Counted from the first letter of the stretch, positions 44,428 to 53,164 are shown. The stretch: DNA of 64,000 nt from Candidatus Reconcilbacillus cellulovorans (GCA_002507565.1 MOXJ01000002.1:84265-148264), one strand, 5' to 3'. Notes: generated by a model not told the origin, from the sequence alone. Made by a program: numbers and translations.

Positions 44428-45528
44428 TCACAAAATCGATCTCACCCTAATTCTTAACCACGCCATCACTGCCGGGTCATCAACCAGTGACGCCCGCAAT
44501 TGAACATATCCGATTTGATTTGATCCGGCCTTAATCGTACAGCTATTTCCGCTGATCGACGTAATCGTCGCTAAGGTTGTTGATGATACCCTATCGTCCG
44601 CGAATAAAGCCCAAGATACGGCCTTTTCTGTGGTTTCGACGCCATTCGCATAGACTCGCGCTGTGTAGGTTTTGGTTTGGTTGTTGTAAATCTCTGCTGA
44701 GCCTTCAATCGAAATGCTGTAGGTAACCGCATTACTGACTGTAACTATGACAGTGTCAAAAATCATTGTCATCGTCGCATTCCGGGCCGTAATCGTCGCT
44801 GTACCTGCTCCGACTGCAGTAATGATGCCTTGATCATTAACGACAGCGACATTTTCATCAGACGATTCAAATCGAATCGGACCTAACCCATTGACAGCCA
44901 ACGGATAAGACTGTCCGACAGTTAACGCGATACCCTCATCCGCAAAATTAATCCGGCAAGCGCCATAGCCTGCGATGTGATTGACGTCGTCAGTTCCGAT
45001 TAAATCTTTTTCCGCGTATATGTTGATTAATCCTGGTTTTGTGTAATTATCAATTGTTTTAACGATAAAAACATCATCATTCACAAAAAACCGCGCATTT
45101 TCTTTGATTTTTTTCGTCTCTGTATTCTCAGGAACGACGACAACGATACGGTTTTCATTTAAATCGAGAAATTTTTCAAACGACATGCGAAATGAAAGCG
45201 CTTCAACGTAAGCAGGCGAACGAACGAAATAGCAGTTATTATTGAAAACGATTTCAAACGGCATCCGACGCATGATGGCCTTATACTTGCTGTATCGAGT
45301 CGCATTTTGCTCCGAAATTACGACAAACCTTTTCCCCTCCCACTCAATCACATCGCCGCGATTAAGCGCAAATAAAGCATGTATTCGCCTATCGTCGAAA
45401 TTTTCATTGATAACTTCATTCGTAATGATTACTCTTTTCTCTTCCCCATTCACGCGAACATCTTCACCAGCCAGCATCAACAGCGTCGAAAAATCATCGT
45501 TTGATGAAAAATCGAAAAAATTAAGCAT
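44428..45528 (-). CDS. Element protein with bacterial Ig-like domains
   Basis: A 366-residue protein. The first 190 residues form an alpha/beta region of unknown type. From about residue 205 there is a Big_2-like immunoglobulin domain (ALTVGQSYPLAVNGLGPIRF, VVNDQGIITAVGAGTATITA) and then a second beta-sandwich to the end. Such domains decorate phage heads and tails and help contact surfaces. It is the last gene of the leftward set, after a terminator-like hairpin. ATG at 45528 behind GAGGTGAAA. A virion surface or head-completion role is an inference. Confidence 0.65.
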   Translation of the reverse strand: MLNFFDFSSNDDFSTLLMLAGEDVRVNGEEKRVIITNEVINENFDDRRIHALFALNRGDVIEWEGKRFVVISEQNATRYSKYKAIMRRMPFEIVFNNNCYFVRSPAYVEALSFRMSFEKFLDLNENRIVVVVPENTETKKIKENARFFVNDDVFIVKTIDNYTKPGLINIYAEKDLIGTDDVNHIAGYGACRINFADEGIALTVGQSYPLAVNGLGPIRFESSDENVAVVNDQGIITAVGAGTATITARNATMTMIFDTVIVTVSNAVTYSISIEGSAEIYNNQTKTYTARVYANGVETTEKAVSWALFADDRVSSTTLATITSISGNSCTIKAGSNQIGYVQLRASLVDDPAVMAWLRIRVRSIL

Positions 45529-45569
45529 TTTTTCACCTCATTTTCCACCTTTAGAAGCCCAAAATTAAG

Positions 45570-45595
45570 GGGGGGAATACATTTATATTCCCCCC
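45570..45595 (-). terminator. Hairpin between zinc-finger gene and Ig-like gene
   Basis: GGGGGGAATA / TATTCCCCCC, a 10-bp stem with a short loop; on the minus strand it is followed by CCTTAATTTTGG, a weak T-tract. Partial termination is likely. Confidence 0.5.
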
Positions 45596-45643
45596 ACAAA
45601 AACACCCTCAAAAAACCCTTGATTTTACTGCATTTTTTACGGT

Positions 45644-45826
45644 CTAAATGTGGAATTTTCGGTTGGTTTTACGTCTGCGGTCGCGTTCTCGTCGGATTTC
45701 GTCCGCGCAGGCGGAGCAGTATTTTTGACGGTTTGACGATTTAATCATCGGCAAACTGCAATGTTCGCAGGTATCGTCCGCCTCAGCCGCAAAATAAGCG
45801 GCCTCAAGCTGAGGGTCGATAGGCAA
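45644..45826 (-). CDS. Small zinc-finger protein, perhaps the second half of an interrupted gene
   Basis: Sixty residues from a TTG with no clear ribosome site. CEHC and CSAC (about 13 residues apart) form a likely zinc ribbon followed by a very basic tail (RRERDRRRKTNRK). The frame is the same as that of the upstream 46-residue protein and is separated from it only by one TGA codon and seven sense codons. It may therefore be made only if the TGA is read through or restart occurs. Confidence 0.5.
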   Translation of the reverse strand: MPIDPQLEAAYFAAEADDTCEHCSLPMIKSSNRQKYCSACADEIRRERDRRRKTNRKFHI

Positions 45827-45847
45827 AACATATTTTTCAAAATATTT

Positions 45848-45988
45848 TCATTTTTGGTCATCAACATCGTCGAGGAAAAAAATGCACTTCTCTTGGTCCT
45901 GCGGATACCAGCGGCATCTATCCGCTCCATAAAAGCAGGCACAAGCGTTTTTTGCTAAGGATCTTACTAGATCAATAATATCACGCAT
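45848..45988 (-). CDS. 46-residue Cys-rich small protein
   Basis: ATG at 45988 overlaps the stop of the upstream gene (TGATG), a coupled start. The product begins MRDIIDLVRSLAKN and carries CACFYGADRC and EKC, then ends in an acidic DDVDDQ. The TGA stop at 45848-45850 is in frame with the zinc-finger protein that follows. The composition is clearly coding-like, and the start coupling supports it. Confidence 0.6.
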   Translation of the reverse strand: MRDIIDLVRSLAKNACACFYGADRCRWYPQDQEKCIFFLDDVDDQK

Positions 45989-46332
45989 CATTTATCACTC
46001 CCACCAAACAACATAAACATGCGATTGTAATATTCTTGCATGGACGCTGTTGCTGTCCGCAACATTGCTCTTAATTGATCAATGCGGCTCTGCAGATGCT
46101 CCGCAAACTCTGATACTGTCATGTCATCGAGTTTGTACGCCCGCATAAGATGTGGTTGATTAGCGATCGACTCCAACACATGCAGTGCGGCTTCGCAGAT
46201 TTGTCGCCGGTTTTGGGTAGGAAGATAGGTTTCTGCGGGCTCAAGCCCGACTTCTTCGAGGAAAATGGACAGTTCGTCGTCCGCGAAGTTGATGCCTTTA
46301 ATTTCCATTTTTAGTCTGTCAAGATTGTTCAT
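45988..46332 (-). CDS. Small element protein, possibly head-tail or packaging related
   Basis: A 114-residue helical protein (LDRLKMEIKGI, DDELSIFLEEVGL, then a long helix from about 50 on). The pattern resembles small head-completion proteins located after portal genes in phages, but I cannot name a family. The ATG at 46332 is preferred to 46341 because AGGAG then has 8-base spacing. Coupled to the next gene by TGATG. Confidence 0.6.
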   Translation of the reverse strand: MNNLDRLKMEIKGINFADDELSIFLEEVGLEPAETYLPTQNRRQICEAALHVLESIANQPHLMRAYKLDDMTVSEFAEHLQSRIDQLRAMLRTATASMQEYYNRMFMLFGGSDK

Positions 46333-46423
46333 TTTTTTCATCTCCTAATTCCTCTAATTTTTCTAAAGAAGCTAAAGTTAAAATAAAAAGAAGCATAAAG
46401 TTAATTAGGATCATTACCTCCAT
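46319..46423 (-). CDS. 34-residue membrane mini-protein
   Basis: From an ATG behind GGAGGTTTCGG, the product has one hydrophobic helix (ILINFMLLFILTLAS) and a charged tail (EKLEELGDEKNEQ). It overlaps the start of the next gene by 14 bases. A single-helix peptide of this kind could be a holin-like or membrane-anchoring factor; that is only a guess. Confidence 0.45.
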   Translation of the reverse strand: MEVMILINFMLLFILTLASLEKLEELGDEKNEQS

Positions 46424-46887
46424 TTTTCCGAAACCTCCATCTTAAATTTTTTCTATTCCTGTGCGTGCAAACGAAGCAGTTAGGCGCTGAAAACCATTTT
46501 TGGGGTATTGCTACCAAAATCGACAACATACATTAACGTATATCCTCGAAATGGGAAAAATCTTGAAAATCAAATGAAACAAATGCGTCGGATTTAAAAT
46601 CCAGCATATCATTTTCATCCGATTTTCATTAAAAATTCAAATAAAAACTTTCTTTTATGTTGTTATTTGGCAAAGAAAATTAGAGAAGGAATTCTGCTTT
46701 TTATTGGTCTGAAAGCGTTTTATTGATAATCGAATTGAAAAAAATTAATTTTCTGAGCAATCGAGCATCTTAAAAATTTTCAACAACTTTGTGAAATCCG
46801 TAACAAAGCGCGCGCGGGCGAACATACTTTTTTAATAAAAATTTTTTATAACCCTTATAAAAAAACTTTATAATAACCATTTATCAA
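46424..46887 (-). other. AT-rich gap with tiny frames after the portal gene
   Basis: No ordinary gene. On the minus strand a 24-codon frame (46607-46533, MLDFKSDAFVSFDF...) ends TAATG, coupled to a 17-codon frame (46533-46480). A one-base shift in the latter at CCCCAAAAATGG would extend it to 46442 as NGFQRLTASFARTGIEKI. This could be a small decayed gene. The rest is very A+T rich with no clear promoter. Confidence 0.35.
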
Positions 46888-48150
46888 TCAACCCTTTTCT
46901 TCTTGTAAGCGCTTCAATTCTGAAGAAACATCAGAAACGTAAGGATTCCGTTCTAGCGCAGTCTGTAGACTAATCATATTAAGTTTTCTCAAAATTTCTA
47001 GATTTTCAATAATTTCAGCATCATTCTGCGGCCTGGCGAAATGGAAATGCACATCGACATCAATATCATCATCAATCCCCAACAATTTAGCCCAAACACT
47101 AAACCTCTGTTTCATCCCCTGTTTTAGTTGCCTTGCGTTTAAAGCAGCCTTCATATCAGCTAGACTAAAAAGAAGCCTAATGCTCACTTCGCTAAGGTTG
47201 CTAATGTCTGTCTTACTCATTGACACTGCCGGAACATGGGCTAGATCAAGCAATACACTGGTCAAGGTCTTCCACAATTCCTGAAAACCTTTCACATCAA
47301 AGTTATTGCTGACGAAACGAAAATCCGCGCCATCATCAAGAACAAGCCCACTTCCGATGATGTCTTTTGGGATGTCTGCTTTCGTCAATCGCTGACCAAC
47401 TAAAACGGGAATACCTACTAAGTAATGATCATAGGCGTCAAATGTGCGGCTTAAAACTTCCTCCATCGCGTCAAGAATAGGTACCCAATCCTCAAGCTCG
47501 CTTCTACCTAATAGGCTTGTTTCAGACTCATTTACATAGAGGATAGGCAACCCACTAGGATTCGCATGTGTACTGTTAAGGCTAATCTGTCCGTTAACTG
47601 TGATGTATTTTTCAACATATTCGTCATAGAAAACTGTATAATATGGAATTCCATCTACGATATAGTGCTCAATAAACGCGATGAGTTGATTATCATCATC
47701 GAAAACAGGATAGCTATCTATCGGATCGAATACTTTGGAGCGGATTACGTTATTCTCGTCCATGTAAACGTATTCAATACAAAATCCGAATTTGAGCATA
47801 TTGCTCAAAATATCCCAGTCTGTTTTCTCATAATTACCTTTTCTATAGACGCTTAGAAATTTTGATGTTATTTCCTCATTTCCTGTAATTGTAACTGGAT
47901 TAGCAAGCACATAACTCACCATGAAATTAAGCAATGTTTTTGCGTAATTTAAAACAATTTTAGCTGGATTATATAGCTTCCCATTAAAATTATAAGGTCT
48001 CTTGTTTAAAATTTTATGATTCCCCTCTAAGTAATCTTTAATATTTAAAATTGTATTAATCCTTTTCTGATGTTCGAACAATTTCACTTCATCCACAAAC
48101 CAATCAAATTTCCCATCATAATATTTATAAACATAAGTACCAATCGACAT
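46888..48150 (-). CDS. Phage portal protein (SPP1 gp6-like)
   Basis: A 420-residue portal. FNGKLYNPAKIVLNYAKTLLNFMVSYVLANPVTITG near residues 55-95 is the typical start region of Gram-positive phage portals, followed by the wing and stem regions (DWVPILDAMEEVLSRTFDAYDHYL; VSIRLLFSLADMKAALNARQL). It forms the ring through which DNA is packed. ATG at 48150 overlaps the terminase stop (TGATG). Length is a little short for gp6 (503) but normal for many relatives. Confidence 0.85.
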   Translation of the reverse strand: MSIGTYVYKYYDGKFDWFVDEVKLFEHQKRINTILNIKDYLEGNHKILNKRPYNFNGKLYNPAKIVLNYAKTLLNFMVSYVLANPVTITGNEEITSKFLSVYRKGNYEKTDWDILSNMLKFGFCIEYVYMDENNVIRSKVFDPIDSYPVFDDDNQLIAFIEHYIVDGIPYYTVFYDEYVEKYITVNGQISLNSTHANPSGLPILYVNESETSLLGRSELEDWVPILDAMEEVLSRTFDAYDHYLVGIPVLVGQRLTKADIPKDIIGSGLVLDDGADFRFVSNNFDVKGFQELWKTLTSVLLDLAHVPAVSMSKTDISNLSEVSIRLLFSLADMKAALNARQLKQGMKQRFSVWAKLLGIDDDIDVDVHFHFARPQNDAEIIENLEILRKLNMISLQTALERNPYVSDVSSELKRLQEEKG

Positions 48151-49745
48151 CACCCATCCACCTCCACATAGTATTTCCCACTTTTCAACCCTTGCACAGC
48201 AAGCATTAATGCCTGCACAAGGTCAAAGTGATGCCCCTCCATTCGGTTTTCGCCGCGTTCGCCGTACAGTTGCATCTGTTGAAGAGTATCCTTGCAATGA
48301 ATTCGAATTAATCCTTTCTCGAAGGCTTCTTTTAGGTCTGTGATGGCCATTGATTTTGTTACTGATGATTGAGTCCAGCCCAATTGTAATTTATTGCGCC
48401 CTTTCTCGAAAATTCTATGTTTAAAAATATTTAAATAAGGCTCTTCAGTTTCCTTCCTCAGTCTTTCTAAAACCGCAGTGCCTAGTCCGTTTCTTTCGAT
48501 TACTAACAATGCATAATTAAAAAACAAACCCAAATCCTTAATAATTTCGGTAAATTCATACACAGGCACATCATTTCTACTGAACGTCGCTACCTGTTCC
48601 CCTTCTTCATCGACAATACTTATCGCGCTAGCGTCTACTCCGCCACCTGAAGCGACGTCAATGCCTGCGTAATAGCGTTTTTTTGGTTTGGGTAGATGAA
48701 AAATATTCAACCCGCGTCCTATGTATTGGGTTAAAGACGCGGGCAAAATAGACGCGCATTCATCATGGGTTAATGCAGGCAAAGCAGCATTCATATGTTC
48801 CAAAATTTTCGACTGACTAAACACTGTCCGCGATGTACTGATGAATGCCTGCGTATCTGTAGCGGGGTATTCTTGATAAAACATATGTTTTGGCTTGTCC
48901 TGCAATATCCATTGCCTCCACATTAACATGCGAAGCGTACATCCCATTTCGTGTAATTGACGCTCTTCCTTGTCTAAATCTTTTTTACTCAAAGGTAAGC
49001 CTTTGTTTTGGCTTTTATACCAATCCACAGCCTGGTCAATATCATATTTAAACTGCTTTTCGAACGCGCTAGAAAAAAACGGGAAGAAAAATGCCTTATA
49101 CTTTGAATTTCCTTTTTTGGCTTTCGTATATAATTGCCAAAAAAAGTTATGACCATTCGCTGTCGTTTCAAGCACAATTCGCGCTTTCTGATTTTTCATT
49201 AAGGCAGGCTCAAGCGCATTCAATACACCCTGAAGGTCGTCGTAAAAAGCGCACTCAGACAGCAGGATGAACGTCAGCGTCATTCCTCTGGCTATTTCGT
49301 TGCCGTCTTTTTGATTTGTGGTAGTGCTAATAATTTTGCTTCCGTTAGAAAAAACTAATTCATCGCGATTATCGCGGATTACATCAGGAAATACACCCTT
49401 ATATTTTTGACGCGGGAGATGCTCATTCATTCGTTTTAATTTGTTAAAAAGGTCTTTTGCGCTTGTCCCCACATATGAGACAATCAAAGATGTCGAATAC
49501 GGCATTGTCACAGCCACCCACAACGCATAGGCTAAGCTTAATGTCGTAAAGCCTAATTGTCGCGGTTTTAAGATGATATTAAATCTGCTCGCATTGTCAA
49601 CAAAATAACGTTGCTGTTCGTTAAATTTAAATGGCACAATATTACCATCGTTATCTATAATTTTCACAAAATTTAAACAAAACAGCTCAAAATCATTTAA
49701 TATTTTTTCTAATTTTTGTTCTTTGGTCATCGGAGTCCTTCCCAT
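48150..49745 (-). CDS. Terminase large subunit
   Basis: A 531-residue packaging motor. The ATPase half has the Walker-A-like LKPRQLGFTTLSLAY and a Walker B ending in SECAF; the nuclease half has GIDVASGGGVDASAISIVD, LLVIERNGLGTAVL and the last aspartate in GHHFDLVQALML. All key acidic residues are present, so it looks intact. The ATG at 49745 is best spaced from GAGGTG. Small terminase lies 13 bp upstream, portal overlaps downstream. Confidence 0.9.
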   Translation of the reverse strand: MGRTPMTKEQKLEKILNDFELFCLNFVKIIDNDGNIVPFKFNEQQRYFVDNASRFNIILKPRQLGFTTLSLAYALWVAVTMPYSTSLIVSYVGTSAKDLFNKLKRMNEHLPRQKYKGVFPDVIRDNRDELVFSNGSKIISTTTNQKDGNEIARGMTLTFILLSECAFYDDLQGVLNALEPALMKNQKARIVLETTANGHNFFWQLYTKAKKGNSKYKAFFFPFFSSAFEKQFKYDIDQAVDWYKSQNKGLPLSKKDLDKEERQLHEMGCTLRMLMWRQWILQDKPKHMFYQEYPATDTQAFISTSRTVFSQSKILEHMNAALPALTHDECASILPASLTQYIGRGLNIFHLPKPKKRYYAGIDVASGGGVDASAISIVDEEGEQVATFSRNDVPVYEFTEIIKDLGLFFNYALLVIERNGLGTAVLERLRKETEEPYLNIFKHRIFEKGRNKLQLGWTQSSVTKSMAITDLKEAFEKGLIRIHCKDTLQQMQLYGERGENRMEGHHFDLVQALMLAVQGLKSGKYYVEVDG

Positions 49746-49758
49746 CATAAACACCTCA

Positions 49759-50166
49759 TCATACAATCAAATCATCACTTTCATCTTCTTCCTCTTCCTG
49801 TTTGTGTTTTTTATTTTTTTCGAAGAATTTTTTCGCGTCTGAAAACTGCGACGCGACTTCTTTTGAAAGTTTCAGGTAAGCGTCTATCGCCTTCAAATCG
49901 CCTTCTTTTACTTTCGACTCTAAAAGCTGATACATCGACACCAGGTCTTGTGAAAGTTTCATATTTAGTGCAGCAACAACAGCATGTTTGTATTCTTCGG
50001 TTCGTTCCCATGCACGATAGGCGTCGAAGGATTTTCTCTGGATGTATTTTAGGAATTCCTCTTCCGATTTTTGCGCTAAAATTGGGTCGATTTTTAGTTT
50101 CCAGAAAAGATATACTTTTTTACGCTTGGGTAATGTGTCTAAAATGTTACGATATTTTTCTCGCAT
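49759..50166 (-). CDS. Terminase small subunit-like protein
   Basis: A 135-residue helical, highly charged protein just before the large terminase, the normal place for TerS. SFDAYRAWERTEEYKHAVVAAL and LLESKVKEGDLKAIDAYLKLSKE resemble the small terminases of Bacillus prophages (phBC6A51 type). ATG at 50166 behind GGAGGAAATCAAAA. The acidic tail (QEEEEDESDD) is notable. TerS chooses the DNA to be packed, so in a satellite it would redirect packaging to the element. Confidence 0.7.
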   Translation of the reverse strand: MREKYRNILDTLPKRKKVYLFWKLKIDPILAQKSEEEFLKYIQRKSFDAYRAWERTEEYKHAVVAALNMKLSQDLVSMYQLLESKVKEGDLKAIDAYLKLSKEVASQFSDAKKFFEKNKKHKQEEEEDESDDLIV

Positions 50167-50199
50167 TTTTGATTTCCTCCTTTTTTTTAAAAAATTGAA

Positions 50200-50265
50200 A
50201 AATAAAAACGCTCCGCAGAAACGGAGCGTCTAAAAAATTTGTCACTAAAAAAAGTGACAAATTTT
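50200..50265 (-). terminator. Double terminator after the replication gene
   Basis: Two hairpins in a row: AAATTTGTCACT / AGTGACAAATTT (50235-50265) and ACGCTCCG / CGGAGCGT (50208-50229), the second followed on the minus strand by TTTTTATTTTTC. They separate the replication gene from the packaging genes, which therefore need their own promoter. Confidence 0.8.
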
Positions 50266-51446
50266 CATGCTTCAGCCCAGGCATAATCTGCTTTCTCTAT
50301 TTTTTTTTCAAATTCAAAATAATCTTTTAAATTTAATTTAGATTTTTTATTCAAAAATTCTTTTACTATTTGTTTTTGCATTGGCGTTTTGATATACTTT
50401 AAATAAAACACCTTTACAAGACAATCGCCATAATCCTCCGGATTTTCTCCACGATCAAGTGTAAAAAAGATTGCCTCAATATCGCTAATATCTTCACCAT
50501 CATAAGGTTTTAGTTCCGCTGTTTTAGTTTTAATTATCGTTTTATTCGTTCTATAGCCCATTTTAAGCGCGTCTGATTCTTCTTTTCCTTTCTGTTCACG
50601 TTCTTGTCTTGCTATGATGGTTTTTGCCTCACTGATCAATGATTCGATAGCTTTCTGACCGCGTTCAGTTTCCATTATTTTTTTCATTTTCCTTTCTGCT
50701 ACCATCTTTAATTCTTCATCTTTTTCTTTATTTTTCAAATAGTAAACCATTTCATCAACCTGTATGATGCCATAGGATTTCCACTTTTTGATCATTTCTT
50801 CTCTTTCACTATTAACATCATTTTTTATGTCTTCATTAAATTCCTTTATTTTTATACTTTTTTCATCTGTTCTATAGTTATTCTTTTCTTGTCTGACTTC
50901 TCCTTCTTCTGTCAGATAATATCTTCCGCTTTCTTTAATGATCAATTCTTTTTCTTCCATTTTCTTGATAATATTTTTCGCTTGTCGATCGCTGATATTT
51001 AAGACATCCGCAATTTCAACAAATGACATTGGTCGTTTCGCTCGTTTCACGTAACAACCTAATTTAAAGAAAAGCCCTTTTTCATTTGGTTTTGCTTTAC
51101 GACTAATTTTTTCAAAAAATGAATATGATATATTCTCATATCCTTGTTTAATGTATTCCTTTTCATCTTTTAATTCAATTTCTAAAAAATTTAATTTTTT
51201 CGCTCTAACAATCGAAATAATTCCTTTTTGTTTCAGGCTTTTTATAATTTTTATGATTCTTTTTCTATTTTCCTATTTAGATGCTAAAAACTGTATCTGT
51301 TCTTCTAGTAGCTGAATGTTTGTAATTACACGGTTTCTGAAATGCTTGCTTTCGTGCACGCGTAAAAAGAAATAAAAGTAAAGTTCTTCTTCATTTAATT
51401 CGCGTAAAAATTGATTCGGAATTTTAATCACAAAATCTGTTGACAT
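50265..51446 (-). pseudogene. Replication initiator-like protein interrupted by an in-frame TAG
   Basis: Reading from ATG 51446 (AGGAGGAAAAAAG upstream) gives 57 residues, a TAG at 51273-51275, and then 335 further residues in the same frame with no other break. The first winged helix spans the stop (NIQLLEEQIQFLASK, TAG, ENRKRIIKIIKSLKQKG). A second winged helix follows at about 135-180 (MSFVEIADVLNISDRQAKNIIKKMEEKELI). Two tandem winged helices next to iterons is the plan of Rep_3-type initiators. Without readthrough only a GTG at 51050 could start a shorter product of 261 residues. So it is a nonsense mutant, or recoded. Confidence 0.65.
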
Positions 51447-51566
51447 CTTTTTTCCTCCTGTTAATGTTTTGTTTTTTTCTTTGTTTCTTTAATTAGTGTA
51501 TTAAAAAATGTATTTTAAAAATGTAGTATATAATATTTAACTGTGAAATTTTCTTCTTTTTTCGAA

Positions 51567-51726
51567 AGAAAATTTCGGATTCAAACTTCAAATTTAGCAG
51601 AAAATTTCGGATTGAAATTGCGAATTTTGAAGAAAATTTCGCTTTGAAACTTCAAAAAAAGAAGAAAATTTCGGATTGAAATTTTATTTTTGAAAGAAAA
51701 TTTCCTTTAAAAAAACTGAAAAAAAT
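51567..51726. repeat. Five iterons with exact 32-bp period (probable replication origin)
   Basis: AGAAAATTTC begins at 51567, 51599, 51631, 51663 and 51695, each 32 bp apart, most followed by GGATTGAAA. The spacing equals about three helical turns, so all A-tracts lie on one face of the DNA. The array is AT-rich and sits 120 bp upstream of the initiator gene, as in iteron-controlled origins. Units differ at several positions, unlike CRISPR repeats. Confidence 0.8.
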
Positions 51727-51735
51727 AAGCGGGAA

Positions 51736-52035
51736 TTAAATGACCCACTCTTGACGCTCTCGCTTTTTTGAAAATTTTAATTCAAACCCGGACTGCCATG
51801 TTCCTTTTTTTCGTTCTTTTTCCTTTAAGTCAACTAATTCGTAAAATAACTCCACATTCTGTTCTGTAACAGGATAGGCGATGTAGTCTAAACTTTTCGC
51901 CTTAAAATCAACCGCGTAAAACAACGGCTTCGCGCCATGTTGTTCGAAAAATTTCTTTTCTTTCCATGAAAAAGCATAGACATAAGCAAGCGGAAAATCA
52001 TCAAGAATACTTTTCTGCTTTTTCTTTCTCGGCAT
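51736..52035 (-). CDS. Small basic element protein of unknown function
   Basis: A 99-residue protein, very Lys-rich at both ends (PRKKKQKS; SKKRERQ), with a central AYVYAFSWKEKKFFEQHG and YPVTEQNVELFYELVDLK. ATG at 52035 behind AAAGGAGGGGAGCC. It is placed between the virion-like fusion protein and the iterons, so it could bind DNA, but there is no recognisable motif. Confidence 0.55.
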   Translation of the reverse strand: MPRKKKQKSILDDFPLAYVYAFSWKEKKFFEQHGAKPLFYAVDFKAKSLDYIAYPVTEQNVELFYELVDLKEKERKKGTWQSGFELKFSKKRERQEWVI

Positions 52036-52126
52036 AGGCTCCCCTCCTTTTTCGCGTAATATTATAGCATATCTTGGCTTTATTTGTCAATGTTTAAGGC
52101 TTACAAACCGTAATCGAATCCTCAAA

Positions 52127-53164
52127 TCAGTTTAGATCAATTCTAGACGCTGTTACTTTGAAATTTCCAGTACAAACCGTTTCTGCGTTGCCGACGATAT
52201 ATTCTTTTCGGCCTGTCGGCGATAGTTCATAGTATGATCCGTTTTTATGCATGATTTTTACGTTATCGCCGGTAGCATCGACTTCAATCACTGTACCTGA
52301 CGCATGATTGATTTTCGCGCGGCCTGTGACGTTAAGGTTTAGGTCTGTGCTGTTTAATTCGATTTTTGCTTCTTCGGAAAAAATCTGAATTCCATCATCT
52401 GTTAATTTTAAACTTCTTTCTTTTGCATAGTTGCTGTTGAAATATTTAACATCCAATCCTCCATTATACTTTTCGATGTAAGCAACTGCAGATTCATACC
52501 CATCAGGTCTAGTGTACATACCATCGCCTTCACATTGAGATTGCCATGTGCGAATCGGTCGTAGATCTGGAATTTTTTTTTGACAGGAAAAAATTCCCCT
52601 GCGCCCTAAACGATAGTACGTCATCGTTCCTCCGCATTGTTCGTTTGCCGCAGCGCTAAAACCTTCCACTAGTAGTTTTACTATATCTTTTTTTCCGAAA
52701 TTAGCATCTACTATTGAAAAAACTGTTTTTCCGCCTTTTCCTATTGTGTAAATTGAATGTTTTTCTGGTTTATTCCAGTACAGTTTTACTTGAAAATTTT
52801 CTGCACTGTCGATAAGTGCTATTCGCCATTTTTGATCTTGAAGTTTGATTGGGATCATCGCCTGTAAAAAATGCGGGTTTTCGGGAATTCCTCTATCTTC
52901 GATATATTTTTCTCCTTCTTCTTTCATAAAGTTAGAAATTTTCATGATGTTTGTAGTTTTCTTTTTTTTGATTTTCTTAGCAACGTTTTCTGCTAGTTCC
53001 GTAATTCCAGATATATAAGCAATAAATCCGTCAAAATTATAAATTTTTTGTTGATTATCATCTATTTTGTAATAAATCCCATTGATTTTCGCGCAAACGC
53101 GAGAATCAGCCGCAAAATGCAATGTTTTTCCGTCTTTTTCAATAATTGCAACACAAACACTCAT
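52127..53164 (-). CDS. Ntn-hydrolase-like domain fused to a virion beta-prism-like C terminus
   Basis: A 345-residue protein. Removal of Met1 would expose Ser at position 1 of a proteasome/HslV-like strand: SVCVAIIEKDGKTLHFAADSR lines up with TTIVGV-K-DGVVLAAD-R so that Ser takes the place of the catalytic Thr1 (the string here is given in pieces: SVCVAI, EKDG, FAADSR). Residues to about 200 continue that fold. The C-terminal 90 residues (ELNSTDLNLNVTG, ASGTVIEVDATGDNVKI, YIVGNAETVCTGNFKV) resemble the repeated beta-strands of phage baseplate/spike proteins. ATG overlaps the HTH gene stop (TGATG). Could be a maturation protease, a spike, or both. Confidence 0.5.
   Translation of the reverse strand: MSVCVAIIEKDGKTLHFAADSRVCAKINGIYYKIDDNQQKIYNFDGFIAYISGITELAENVAKKIKKKKTTNIMKISNFMKEEGEKYIEDRGIPENPHFLQAMIPIKLQDQKWRIALIDSAENFQVKLYWNKPEKHSIYTIGKGGKTVFSIVDANFGKKDIVKLLVEGFSAAANEQCGGTMTYYRLGRRGIFSCQKKIPDLRPIRTWQSQCEGDGMYTRPDGYESAVAYIEKYNGGLDVKYFNSNYAKERSLKLTDDGIQIFSEEAKIELNSTDLNLNVTGRAKINHASGTVIEVDATGDNVKIMHKNGSYYELSPTGRKEYIVGNAETVCTGNFKVTASRIDLN

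Noticed and set aside
51567..51726. Repeat array considered as CRISPR
   Set aside because: The period is constant but the intervening bases are also similar and AT-rich, units vary, only five occur, and no cas gene is near. An iteron origin fits better.
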